NCBI GenBank assembly: GCA_038049695.1
Contig: CP142456.1
Coordinates: 17,326,501-17,390,500 of the forward strand
Reading direction: 5' to 3'
DNA from: Cinnamomum chago
Taxonomy: Eukaryota > Streptophyta > Magnoliopsida > Laurales > Lauraceae
Length of the DNA: 64,000 bases
Made by a program: the position numbers and the translations under genes. The notes below the pieces were generated by a model that was not told where the DNA came from, ran no database searches, and saw only the letters and a program-made list of their open reading frames with translations. Below, piece by piece: positions 35,814-45,570 of the stretch (the stretch's first letter is position 1; the number at the start of each line of letters is the position of its first letter).

Positions 35814-36106
35814 GGGCCTGTTCACTTACTAGAATTCCTGACTGGAATTCCAGTGGTTGGGGTTTTTGGGGACATGATGTGACATCATGTCCTCTTGCAT
35901 TTTCAAATTCCATGTTTCTTTACAGGAATTTATAAATTCCAGCACATGATAACCTTTAGGAATTCTTGGAATTCCACCTTCTTTGCATTTTGGTGGAATT
36001 CCAAAATTCTCATGCCCTTAGGAGGATTTTGGAATTCCACCTTGTCTAGGAATTCAAGAATTCCCCAGACAAGAATTCTAGGAATTCTAGTAAGTGAACA
36101 GGCCCC
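35814..36106. mobile_element. Tourist-like MITE with TTA duplication
   Basis: About 293 bp bounded by GGGCCTGTTCACTTACTAG and its inverted copy ctagtaagtgaacaggccc, with TTA on each side (35811-35813, 36107-36109). The TIR is about 25 bp. The interior is full of gaattc palindromes. TTA target and GGGCCTGTT ends point to PIF/Harbinger mobilisation. No coding capacity. Confidence 0.88.
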
Positions 36107-36109
36107 TTA

Positions 36110-36345
36110 GAGTACCTCGAGAATTTGGAGAGTTTTTTTTTTTAATAACTAATTCACAAGGTTGGATGTTTAAAAAATATCTCATGAATTAAATAGGGAT
36201 TTATTTCCAAATGCTAGGGAAAATCCACTTATATGCAATGAAAAAACTTTTAATACCAAGAAATTATGTCAGAAATTCTTCCATACAAATGTCTCAGTGA
36301 TTTTAAACGAATTTAAATTCTCCAAATGTCGTGCCTACGGTTGGG
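36110..36345. other. Unassigned DNA
   Basis: AT-rich, no feature seen. Confidence 0.5.
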
Positions 36346-36590
36346 TTCATTTGGTTGGCCAAAGAACAAGTTCAGGATAGGGTATTTTGGTAATTGTCCT
36401 GAAACTTTTTTTGGGGGCTAAGAGATTTTATATTGTATTTTGACGCAATTTGTAATCTTAAACATAAGATATTGAAGAGTGACAGCAAAGTCAAGTTTCT
36501 CTCATGTGATTGTCTCTCTTCCTCCTTATGTGGCTTGTTTGATTGGCGATCACAAGTTTTGTACTTCTGCACACACACGTACTACAAGTG
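36346..36590 (+). mobile_element. Probable LTR end with primer-binding site
   Basis: A block starting near ttgggttcatttgg and ending cacgtactaca is followed by agTGATATTAGAGCgag (about 36587-36600), one or two changes from the initiator-Met primer site, then by a purine-rich leader. That is how a 5' LTR of a copia element ends. The start is uncertain and no second LTR was found; the following 350 bp carry only broken frames. Confidence 0.45.
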
Positions 36591-36600
36591 ATATTAGAGC

Positions 36601-36993
36601 GAGGTGGAGATCGCTTGGGTTTTTAGAAAACTTTGGTTGTGAGTGCGATCAATGTTTTTGTAGTTAGATCTTTGGATTCATGCAATCGTACATTAAATAA
36701 AGAAGGAAGGAAAAAAGAAAATCAAGGTCTTGAGTTTTCGGTTGCTGCACAATTGAAAGGGAGAAATCGTCTCTGATTGTTAGACGTTATGGGCTTATAC
36801 CTCGATCTACTCTAGATTGAACAATAGATATTAAGAAAAAGAACAAGGATTGTGCTACGCAATGGGAGATTGGACTGATTGAATCTCAAAGTAGGGCTTA
36901 GAGTACTATTAAATTGCACTGTACGCCTTTTCTAGCAACTCATTTGTCTCTGTCTTACATTGTCTCAAGCGGGGTGTTTTATTCCTTTGAAAC
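36601..36993 (+). other. Leader or gag remnant after the 36.6-kb LTR, decayed
   Basis: No intact frame. Some codons near 36845-36960 loosely recall a copia gag but not enough to name it. Confidence 0.3.
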
Positions 36994-37254
36994 CCGTTTG
37001 GTAATTTTACATGTAAAATAAAGTATAGTAAAACATCAAATCAAGAGAGAATAAAATATAATGAGTTTATTGTGGTATTTTATTTTTAGCTGTTTGGTAT
37101 GAAATCTTTTTTACTTTTGTATAGAAACGTGAAGCTTTTTTATCTTTTAGTGGAAAAAAAAGATTATTTTTTTAACTTAAAAGAAAAAAAGACAGGAAAT
37201 TTTGAATGCTCAGTGTTTTTTTAACTTTTACTAATCATGTAAAATGTCAAACGG
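36994..37254. mobile_element. Second copy of the copia-E MITE family
   Basis: Ends ccgtttggtaattttacatg and, inverted, catgtaaaatgtcaaacgg form a TIR of about 19 bp with one gap. The interior aligns with the inverted sequence of the MITE at 20637-20923 (catcaaatcaaNaNagaataaaatata; gaagcttttttatcttttagtgg). The outer bases are decayed and no clean TTA duplication remains. Confidence 0.7.
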
Positions 37255-37289
37255 ATGCTCAGTGCTTTCTATAACATATTTTGAACAAA

Positions 37290-37603
37290 AAAAGCATACA
37301 TTTTAAAACTCCATAGATTGAAGTCACTTTTTCTATTGAGTTTTTCAATTTTGAATTTTGTAACCATTGCAAATTTCAAAATTTCCCATTGCCTTTATGG
37401 ACAATTTCTTACTACAGCTGTATGGATCTCTTGATCACGAGCACCGCAGAAGAAACAAATCTGAGATTCGACACCGGATGTCTTCGATATGGCACAAACC
37501 AATCTTTGACCTCTGATTGGTCAAACTCCATCGTTGACATTTAAATAGTAAATATTTTTCCACAACACTGTAGATCTACTCGCAACGAGTCCATAGATTC
37601 AAA
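37290..37603 (-). mobile_element. Copia leader fragment J, left part
   Basis: Matches the E leader at 20560-21120: gagtttttcaattttgaattt, gatcacgagcaccgcagaag, and ctcgcaacgagtccatag. It breaks off at agattcaaa, where the Pack-MULE is inserted, and continues at 39842. It therefore belongs to a third copy of the E/F family or a close relative; no gag or pol adjoins it. Confidence 0.75.
37595..37603. repeat. Target-site duplication AGATTCAAA of Pack-MULE, left
   Basis: Nine bases, repeated exactly at 39842-39850. A 9-bp duplication is diagnostic of Mutator-like transposition. Confidence 0.93.
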
Positions 37604-37839
37604 CAGAAAGTCTATGGAACCTGACTCTAGATCCCGAATGGGGAGCCCGATCCGAGCTGGAGGTCCCAGCTGGAACTCACGTTTAAAGACATTCAAGTGA
37701 GAGCCCGCCCAGCGTTTTAATAGACCACCTGAAATTTTTGGAGAAAGGGGAAAACGCAGAAATTTTCGGAGAAAGGGGAAAACGAAGATCCAGCTCTTCC
37801 TCTCTGCAAATTTGAGAAATTTTGAGACTCTGCAAGGAT
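37604..37839. repeat. Pack-MULE left TIR, outer part
   Basis: 236 bp, about eight mismatches to the complement of the right TIR. Broken at 37839 by the retroposed segment; resumes at 38758. Confidence 0.9.
37821..37839. repeat. 19-bp duplication flanking the retroposed segment, left
   Basis: tttgagactctgcaaggat, repeated exactly at 38739-38757. Confidence 0.9.
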
Positions 37840-38738
37840 CATGGGTCTCACCCATTATAACTCTGCAGCTCCTCCTCAACGATTATCTCCCACCATTCAA
37901 ACGCTTGACTCCTGAGCAGGAGAAGGATTGATAAGCTGATAACCAGGTTGGTCTCAAGGGAAGAAGCCCACATTGCTCTGATGGAGCTCATGAAGTGGCG
38001 ATCGGAAGGGCTTGAACCGCTCTATGCGCAGGCAGTCCAGGTGAAGCAGCGCGACCCCATGATTGAGGTGGGTCAGTGCTCATGGCCACTCAAGGTCTGG
38101 GATGGATAGGATTCAGAAGGTGATATTTATTGCTGCACATTCGAAGCTTGAGCGGCGGGACTTCTTTAGTGAGGAAGAGAAGGATTTCAAGCTTTTTGCA
38201 AATGGCGAAGACCATGTGCTCAGTGAGGTTTTCACAGATGGGTCCTCTCTGTAACATTTTTACTTGTAGAATTTACTATGTAGGATCATTGAATTCTTTC
38301 TTGTGATTGTGTCCTTGTTGTTTATTACTCTCTTATGATAGAGGTTTTAAGGGTAAAGAAAGGGGGACATTAGAATGATAGAATTATCAATGTCTGGCAT
38401 TAGAATTCGACTGAATCAGCATCCCCTGCACTTCCATGATTTTGAGGCTTTTGAGTCTGTCCAAAAAAAGGAAAAAAAGAAAAGAAAAAGAAAACTCCTT
38501 TTGTTTATAAGATAGAATGTTGAAGGAACAATGACAGAGAAATGTAGCATTTTGTTATCTGGAGTAATTGCAATTAATTAATAATATTATGAAGGTATTT
38601 CTGGGTTTGAATCACAGAACACCGCTCTACTTTGATGGGATTTCTTTCTTTCTTTCTCAGAACTTTTTTTTTTTTTTCTGCTTTGAAATCTTGAGCCTTT
38701 TGCCCTTGATAGACCCAACAGTCTATGACATTAAGGTG
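37840..38738 (+). pseudogene. Retroposed gene segment inside the MULE TIR, gene unknown
   Basis: 899 bp between perfect 19-bp direct repeats, absent from the right TIR, so it arrived after or during TIR formation. Plus-strand frames with coding character read LISRL/TRLVSREEAHIALMEL, MKWRSEGLEPLYAQAVQVKQ, DRIQKVIFIAAHSKLERRDF and FANGEDHVLSEVFTDGSSL followed by a stop at about 38252. They lie in different frames, so it is disrupted. I do not recognise the protein family. The long TSD suggests LINE-driven retroposition of an mRNA. The A-rich tract at 38462-38493 could be the original poly-A with 245 bp beyond it of other origin. Confidence 0.6.
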
Positions 38739-38757
38739 TTTGAGACTCTGCAAGGAT

Positions 38758-38820
38758 TAAAACTGCTCTGAAGACCAGGGCCACGTCACCATGGGCACTC
38801 CCACACTCACAGCCTCCAGC
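38758..38820. repeat. Pack-MULE left TIR, inner part, UGT sequence
   Basis: Continues the left TIR after the retroposed segment. On the minus strand it encodes [20 protein letters not shown] of the PSPG box. It is inverted at 39544-39606. Confidence 0.88.
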
Positions 38821-39543
38821 AACGAGTTCCATCCGCAGTGGGTCACGAACCCACCAACGGCAAGATGGTTCAGAATCATCACCTGTGGGGCCCACCCCCT
38901 TATGATCAGACCCTTCCCTTTCATCCTCTCCTCAAACCCATCCGGCATCCACTCTTCATCTGATCCCAACTGGTCCGTGTTCCTCACCACCCAAATAAAT
39001 GGATGGCCAGATGCTTCCAATGCCAATGCAATCTCCATCAGCTAGGCCCCAATCAGATCACAAATGCTCCCAAAGCAGAAGTAGAGTACTGAGCCGGGTT
39101 GTCTCGAACTGAGCCAATCCAAGCACTGGTTCGTGTCGATGAATGCCTTGTTCCCTCTCTCGGCCATGTCTATCTGGTCACTGTTGCAGAGAGAAACAGG
39201 GCCTATGTGCCAAGCTCTGTTGCTACCAATCACCTCGTCTCTATAGTGCTTTGCGTAGTCAGGCTCCAGCTCGTAGAAACTGTTCACGACCACGCCGTAG
39301 CTCCTTCTATCAGCCTCATTCACTTTCTGCATTGTCTCTGTAAATGGGGTTCGAGTTTTCACGAAATCCGCCATCTGGGACTTAGTTATCTCGATCGGGT
39401 GAGGCAGTTTCGGCACCAGGAAGAGCTCTGTTTCTGTGGACATGCTCTCATGGGGGGAGTATCTTTGCATGCTGTTAGAGACGCAGAGGGAGAAGTAGCT
39501 GGTCCCGTGGAAGACCAGCCTGGGTATGTTGAATTTTTCCGTG
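38758..39543 (-). pseudogene. Captured UDP-glycosyltransferase fragment (UGT73 type)
   Basis: About 260 codons of a plant family-1 glycosyltransferase, read from ATEKFNIPRLVFHGTSYF through ELFLVPKLPHPIEITKSQM, DWLSSRQPGSVLYFCFGS to the PSPG box ([20 protein letters not shown], then [15 protein letters not shown], then TWPWSSEQF). It covers roughly residues 130-390 of a 490-residue enzyme; the N-terminal half with the catalytic His and the C-terminal end are missing. The motifs are those of the UGT73 group, cytosolic enzymes that move glucose from UDP-glucose to phenolics or terpenoids. One in-frame TAG (complement of 39042-39044) lies in [12 protein letters not shown] where Gln is expected (CAG to TAG). 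It cannot be a working enzyme; it is the cargo of the Pack-MULE. Confidence 0.9.
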
Positions 39544-39841
39544 GCTGGAGGCTGTGAGTGTGGGAGTGCCCATGGTGACGTGGCCCTAATCTTCAGAGCA
39601 GTTTTAATCCTTGCAGAGTCTCAAAATTTCTCAAATTTGCAGAGAGGAAGAGCTGGATCTTCGTTTTCCCCTTTCTCCGAAAATTTCTGCGTTTTCCCCT
39701 CTCTCCAAAAATTTCAGGCGGTCTATTAAAACGCTGGGCGGGCTCTCAGTTGAATGTCTTTAAACGTGAGGTCCAGCTGGACCTCCAGCTTGGATCGGGC
39801 TCCCCATTCGGGATCTAGAGTCAGGTTCCATAGACTTTCTG
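39544..39841. repeat. Pack-MULE right TIR
   Basis: 298 bp, uninterrupted. Its inner 60 bp on the plus strand repeats the PSPG-box coding sequence with a TGG to TAA-type change (gtggccctaatcttcag versus gtggccctggtcttcag on that strand). Confidence 0.9.
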
Positions 39842-40600
39842 AGATTCAAAAGATCTCCGATCAGACTCCGAATGACCATGATATCGTGGAGACAAGTTGC
39901 AGCCGTCGATTGGTCAACATAGGTTGACCGTTCGGCTCTGCTGACGTCGGCGTGCTTGCGTCAGCTTCTGCTGGCTTCTGTAGATAGGTCGGGTCGGACC
40001 TGTCCTGGAACCAAACCGAGAATGACCTAGAGCAGAGTCGTCTCCTTCTTCGTCTTCAATAACCCGTGACAGGTTCTGTAACCAGGGCTTCTGTGAGGTC
40101 GGACGATCAGAGACGGCGATACTCTCCGTTCTTCTCCGGCGACGACAGTCGATCTCCTCTTCTGGTGACAGTCTGCAGCAACGAACCAAGCAGAAAACCT
40201 CTGCTTTCCCTGCGATGTGTTTGTGGGTCTTCTCCGGAGACAATCAACCAGTCCCAGTCCTCTCCTCCGGTTTCGATCAGCAAGACGAGCCAGAACACTC
40301 TCGATCCGGAAACACCCGAATGTCGGAACGGACCTCTGCAAACTGTCGACGGCGAAACACACCAGAACCCAAAACCTCTCGCTCTGTTCGTTTCTAAACC
40401 AGGGTTCTTCTCCGATCAGCCTTCTGCACTGCAAGATCTGTACACAATCGAATCGATCTCTCTGCAATTCGATTCCCGGATTCCTTCTGCTCTGTTTTCC
40501 CTCTCCAGATCTTGGGATAACGCCAAAGCGAAACGTGTGCCCCACCATCCTTTCACCGATATCCAATAGTACAGATCTCCGTAGACTTCCGGTCTGTTTG
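39842..40600 (-). mobile_element. Copia leader fragment J, right part
   Basis: Resumes the copia leader after the Pack-MULE: gatctccgatcagactccgaat, tggtcaac...ttgaccgt...ctgacgtcggcg, and ggacctgtcctggaacc match E at 21125-21310. The following pyrimidine-rich stretch to about 40600 is leader-like but diverged. No LTR or primer site was found at its right end. Confidence 0.65.
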
Positions 40601-40939
40601 ACGGATCTTATCTGTTTTGTAATTGATCCGGCTCAATTAAACTATTTCAAATAGACTTCCTCTCAAATAGACCGCTTGGAATATATTTAATTCAAATGGA
40701 TCTATTTAATAAAACTTGTTTGATAAAAATACAAAGAAGAGTTTATTATAGGAATATTTTTTATCTTTTCTAAAAAATAGTTAATTTATGATAAAGATTT
40801 AATTTGACATCCATTATAAATTATTTTTAAATTCATTCAGAACATGTATTATTGCATCGGTAAAAGTTTGAAAGCTAAAAATAAATCTTTATTTATTTAT
40901 TTGATTTTTAATTTTATTTTCTTGTATATACATTAGGAC
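40601..40939. other. Unassigned AT-rich DNA
   Basis: No feature seen. Confidence 0.5.
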
Positions 40940-40954
40940 ATCATCACAACTTTC
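40940..40954. repeat. SINE target-site duplication, left
   Basis: atcatcacaactttc, repeated exactly at 41134-41148. Confidence 0.93.
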
Positions 40955-41133
40955 TAACCCCAAGGGGTAGCTTAGTTGGCCTAGGACCACGGTTTGCTCC
41001 CGGAGGTTGTGGGTTCGAAACTCTGCTACCACACTAGGGCTATAGGGGATTTATCCGGCTTCCCTCTGGGCCCGGAGGGATTAGTCTAGCCCAAAGGGTT
41101 GGGAACCCTCCGACAACAAAAAAAAAAAAAATA
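40955..41133 (+). mobile_element. tRNA-derived SINE, young copy
   Basis: About 175 bp. A box ggtagcttagttggcctagg (40966-40985) and B box tgggttcgaaact (41010-41022) are close to consensus RNA polymerase III promoters and spaced as in a tRNA head. A tRNA-unrelated body and about 14 A (41118-41131) follow. The 15-bp duplication is perfect. It differs in the body from the SINE at 3333-3565, so two SINE families are present. Confidence 0.92.
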
Positions 41134-41148
41134 ATCATCACAACTTTC

Positions 41149-41580
41149 AACCAGTGTCATGTGAATAAATTGAACCCGCTAATTCCATTATCCAAGACCA
41201 AATTCGTACTACACACCCAACATTCATTTCCATTCCAAAACCATTAAAAAAATTAAATAAGAAAATTCATTCCACTTCATATTAATATTCAAACATCCTT
41301 TCAACATTTAAAGGACTTTACCATTACCATTAAAAAATTAAAACACATGCTAACATGCTACTCTGTATCAACATTCAAATGCCAATGAAAATTTACATAT
41401 TCATATATGATCATTTCTTTATTGCACCATTCCAACACCTGCAACCTTTTTTTCAAAAAAAAAACTTCTTGCCTCCCATTTTAACATATAGCAATCTGTT
41501 ACTCTACATACTTGGCCTTCATGTTGGTTGCATCTTAGCCTCATGGACTCTTTCAATAAAAAAAAATTCCTAAATTTTCA
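41149..41580. other. Unassigned AT-rich DNA
   Basis: No feature seen other than A-runs. Confidence 0.5.
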
Positions 41581-41946
41581 TTTTTTGCTAAATGGTAAAT
41601 TTGTATTGCAGAATGAGAGAAAAGGAAAGGCTGTTAGCCCCTAGTACAAAAGAGAAAGCAAGAGCAAAAAAGCCCCTACAACAGAAGAGAAACGAGAAAC
41701 AAAGAACTAACAACAGAGAAACTAAAATGCAATAAGGACGTAGAAACAGGGCAGACCAAAAAAGTTAACTAACCAATCCAAAATGGACTAAAATTTGGTG
41801 AGTTGGAAGGGCGTGAAATTGAGCTGGCTAGTAGATAGCCATACCTTTCAGTCGGTCCATGAGAAGAAGCTTTGCTCTATGCAGGGATGGCATCCTTCCT
41901 TGGTGCTTGGGGTCATTGCGGAGAAACCAAAGAACGGAGATGCCAT

Positions 41947-41951
41947 GGAAG
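41947..41951. repeat. Target-site duplication GGAAG of solo LTR L, left
   Basis: ggaag here and at 43519-43523 flank LTR L exactly. Confidence 0.88.
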
Positions 41952-43518
41952 TGTTAGGGTTTTCATTAGTTTGCAATTTGATTGGATGTATTCATTTTAG
42001 TTTAGCTTGAACTCTCATGCACTCATACTTCTTGAAATATTGGGATCTTCATGCATTGTAAGTTTTTAATCTTAGCATCAAAAGATTTTGTAAAAGCATG
42101 CACAAACATGTTTTAAATTGCACTTTAAAAACTCCTTTCTTCAAACATTTTAGCCTCTAGTCGAGCCTAGTTCTCCAAGACCAAGTTTCCCTTTATTTCA
42201 TCTTTAAAAGTCATTTTTAAAACAGGGAAAGTTCTGTCAACCGAACCTTGTTAGGTCAGCTATCGGTTCCGTATCCAGACTGTAAAAACTGTTATATCAG
42301 GGAACCTTGGTCAGTTGTCGGTCAGGTGTTGGTCAAATGTCGGTGACCGAACTTCAGTTTGGTGAACCGACAACTGTACAACGGTCCGCATATTTCAAAT
42401 TTTATGACCGTTGGGATTTGACCTTTGAGTTCGGTCGGCCAACAATAGATCCGTTTGAGACATTTTTTCCTTATAAAAAGAATCCTTCGTTGAGACTTGT
42501 ACCAACACTTTTGAGACTTTGGAGGGCCAAGGAAGGTGGGACATCCATGCTAGGTTATAAGGAAGTTAGGAGAGCAAATCAGTCATTTCAAACCTTTGAT
42601 TCTTCAATGGGTTTGCACTTCTTAAGTTATTTTATTCTTGCTTTTCTTTAAATCTTTGATTTCTTCAAATGACATGATTAAAGTATTCAAAGTGTTCAAA
42701 TGTTGAGTGTTTAAACATGCTTTGATTTTTAAATATGTTTATCATTTTAACTTCATCATTTGAATATGATTTCACATGTTAGTCATTTAATGTTTCTTTC
42801 AAACTTGCTAGTTTTATGTTAAAATTTCCAAAACAAATTTTTCATTATTTCAAAAACATGTGTTGAATCTTTTAAGTTACTCTATCTCACATTTGCATCA
42901 TTTATGAGCATTGAATTTGAAAAGAGATAGAAATAGGTTTTAAAGCATATGTATCATTTATTGATATTTGCGTTTACCATGCATATGTCTTAGATATAAT
43001 TACCTTTCATATCAGCCTAAGTTAAGAGGCATTTATATGTATTCACTTGCATCTCATCTTATGCTTGTTTAGGCATAGTTTATTGAGATAAAATCATGTT
43101 GTAAAAGTTAATGCTTAGCCTATTGAAAAGCATATGAGATCGAATAAATTAATTCTAGCCTTGTGTAAAAAACATTTGTGGTTGTAAGGTTGGAGGTTAG
43201 CTTAAACCTTAAATTGATAGTGAAAATACTGGTAAGGATACCCGAAGTGGATGTAGGCTTGTTTGGCCGAACCACCATAAATTTGCTTGTTATGGTGATT
43301 GATGATTGATTGTGTGGATGTACTTATGAGCAATGTTTCTTTTTCAATGTCAATATTGAATGATGTTATAGATTCTTTACTTATTTCACTTATAATTAAG
43401 ATATTGAATCTACAAAGCATGATTGACATAGGATTAAAAAGAATTGTTTTAGGTTTTTGAGTTCATCGTATTCAAAACGAAACCCCCCCTCCCCCCAAGT
43501 TTTGGTTCTGGATTTTCA
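41952..43518 (+). mobile_element. Solo LTR L, 1567 bp, same family as K
   Basis: Starts TGTTAGGG and ends GGATTTTCA; shares with K (opposite strand) the starts, gcaatttgat, the ggttcggcc segment and the C-run near the end. A perfect ggaag duplication and no internal sequence make it a solo LTR inserted in LINE G. Confidence 0.88.
42236..42444. repeat. Degenerate palindrome array (GGTTCGG/CCGAAC type) in LTR L
   Basis: Repeated ccgaac, cggttcc, gtcggtcag, cggtgaccg and ggtgaaccg strings at the place where K has GGTCGACC arrays, beside an inverted pair acaacggtc ... gaccgttgg. The motif differs from K although the LTRs are related. Confidence 0.65.
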
Positions 43519-45570
43519 GGAAGAAGATGGCAGTTGTGCATTTTCTTCCATTTGCATCTCCCCCGTTTGCAAAGGCCTGCCAAATGAAAGGAGTGAGAGG
43601 AGGGCGTGAAACAGAACCCAAGATGCTAAGAAGCCAGGACCAGAACTAATATGCTTGGTCGCAAGAGAAGAAAAGATGGGATTCGTCTTCCTCTAAGCTG
43701 AAGCAGGAGAAGCATCTGGATGCCAAAGACTGACCTCTGTTTTTCGCCCAATTGTCAGTGGGGGTTCTCCTGTCGAGGAGGCGCTCGCTAAAACATGCAA
43801 GATGTGGACAAACAAAACTAGACCAGATCAGACCAACCCATGCCACTTTATCTGCTGAAGTTCTTAGAATATTCAAGGCAGCTTTGAGGGAAAGAGAACA
43901 TGTGGGATGCCCTTGCCAAGAAAGGGTGTCCTTAGTAGAAGGACCTCCTAATAGAATTTGGTAGCTTTCGAAAGGAAAGCTTTGAGATCATCTGGAAGGT
44001 GACTTGGGATAAGCCAGGAGTTCCCTTGAATAATGTCCTCTACTAAATCAGAATGAGAAAACTGAAGAGGGAATCTAGAAGCAATGGGATCATTGTCCAG
44101 CTAGTTGTCAAACCACAGACTGATGAAGGAACCATTCCCCACTTTCCATCTGCTGCCTTTCTGAAGAAAGGAAGAAAATGGCCTAATTTTCTTCCATACA
44201 CAGGAAGCTGGCACTGGATTATTGTCATTCCAGATTGAAGAGTTTCGAAAGTATCTTGCACGAAACCACCCTCCCTAGAGGGATTCAAAAGTTGCAGTCG
44301 ACCAACCCAATCTCAACATACAAGCTGCATTGAGATCCTTCATCCTCCGTAAGCCCAGACCACCTTCTGCTTTTGGAAGGCAAACAGATTCCCACCTAAC
44401 ATAGTTAGATCTCGCCTTATCCAGATTTGCTGACCAGAGGAGATTCCGCATGAACCTTTCTATGAGGTTACAAGTTTTGATTGGAATGGGGATGACAAGT
44501 GAGATATGAAGGGGAATTGAGGCTAGAACATGCTTAACTAGAATTAGTCTCCCAGCAAAAGATAGGCACTTTGTTTTCCATCCTTGAAGCCTAGATCTCA
44601 TGTAGTTCAGCCAATGGTTAAAGTGAGAGTGCCTTGAGCTGCCAAAGAAAAGAGGGACTCCTAGATATGATGAAGGGAGAGAGGCTTGGAGAATATGGAG
44701 AAGACCAGTAACCATAGAGGCTCTCCTAGCTGAACCTTTACCTTGGAACAGATTGCTCTTTTGGGTATTAAAGCTTTAGCCCAAAGAGTCCTGGTATGAA
44801 CTGAACAATTCAAAAGGCCTACTTAAGCTCCTCTTATGGGCCTTAAGGAAAAGCAAGATATCATCTACATAGAGAAGGTGGCAGGGAGTACAGTTAACTG
44901 GGGAGACTGGGACAATGATACCTGCTAGTCTGAGTTCTTCAATCTGAAGGCTGAGATTCTCCTCTACAATTATAAAAAGGAAAGGCGATAGGGGATCACC
45001 TTGCTGCAGACCACAGCTAGAGGACAAAAGGCCACAAGGGCTTTTGTTGATCAGAACAGATCCTCTACAGGTGCAAACCAGCTCTTTCATCAGGATGATC
45101 CAATCCGGAGAGAAATTGAAGAATTGAAGGGCCTTGAAGAGGAAGTCCCATTGCAACTTGTCAAAGGCCTCGGAAAAATCCAATTCGAGACAAACTGAGC
45201 CCCCACTAATTTTGGAATTGAGTTTTTGGAAAAGGTAATGGGCCAAGGCTACATGGTGATGAATTGAGTGTCTTGAGACGAAAGCTGATTGGTGGTGATA
45301 GATAATAGAAGGGAGAATTTTGCAGAGCCTAGCAGTAAGAATCTTGGATATGATTTTGTAGGTAAAGTTTAATAGGCTAATTGGTTTGTAGTTCAAGATG
45401 GAAACAGGGGACTGTTTTTTTGGGATGAGAGTTAGGAAGTACGGATTAGATTCTCTTAAAAGTCTTCTGGAGGAGAATAAATGAGTGACAACTGCTATCA
45501 CATCTGAACAAACTGTCTGCCAACAGGAAGTATAGAAGATCCCAGAGAAGCCATCGAGACCTGGAGAACT
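43519..45570 (-). pseudogene. LINE G ORF2: RT to zinc-binding domain
   Basis: From the 5' side: SSPGLDGFSG, LTLIPKK, NYKPISLLN, YKIISKIL, QSAFV, CLELDFSEAFD, GLQQGDPLSPFLF and the catalytic YVDDILLF (complement of about 44860-45560). Then an ASLPSSYLGVPLFF...WKTKCLSFAGRLILVKHVL segment (44275-44715) and the zf-RVT CFSCFSLEEDESHLFFSC (43646-43876) follow. The three frames differ, so at least two frameshifts separate them. In an active LINE this protein nicks the target and reverse-transcribes the RNA there. Confidence 0.9.
45566..45570. repeat. Target-site duplication GAACT of copia F, left
   Basis: gaact here and at 51632-51636; joining them restores the LINE frame. Confidence 0.85.

Larger units (their letters stand above)
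37604..39841. mobile_element. Pack-MULE carrying a UGT gene fragment
   Basis: The ends are CAGAAAGTCTATGGAACC and its exact inverted copy, extending into terminal inverted repeats of about 298 bp (37604-37839 plus 38758-38820 on the left, 39544-39841 on the right), more than 95 percent identical by eye, with a perfect 9-bp duplication. There is no transposase. Between the TIRs lies a captured fragment of a glycosyltransferase gene. The innermost 60 bp of both TIRs is itself UGT coding sequence. An 899-bp retroposed segment sits in the left TIR. The element needs a MURA-type transposase from elsewhere to move. Confidence 0.92.

Noticed and set aside
37604-40600. Inverted LTRs of one retrotransposon
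   Set aside because: The inverted blocks first looked like misoriented LTRs, but exact 9-bp flanks, ends at the inverted-repeat termini and copia leader on both sides show a Mutator-like element instead.
40027-40654. Several 140-180-codon ORFs on both strands
   Set aside because: Overlapping frames on both strands in a GC-richer leader fragment of copia J; no domain and no agreement with the E leader.
40960-41030. Possible tRNA gene
   Set aside because: Boxes are good, but there is no cloverleaf and the unit is bounded by a 15-bp duplication and poly-A, so it is a SINE.
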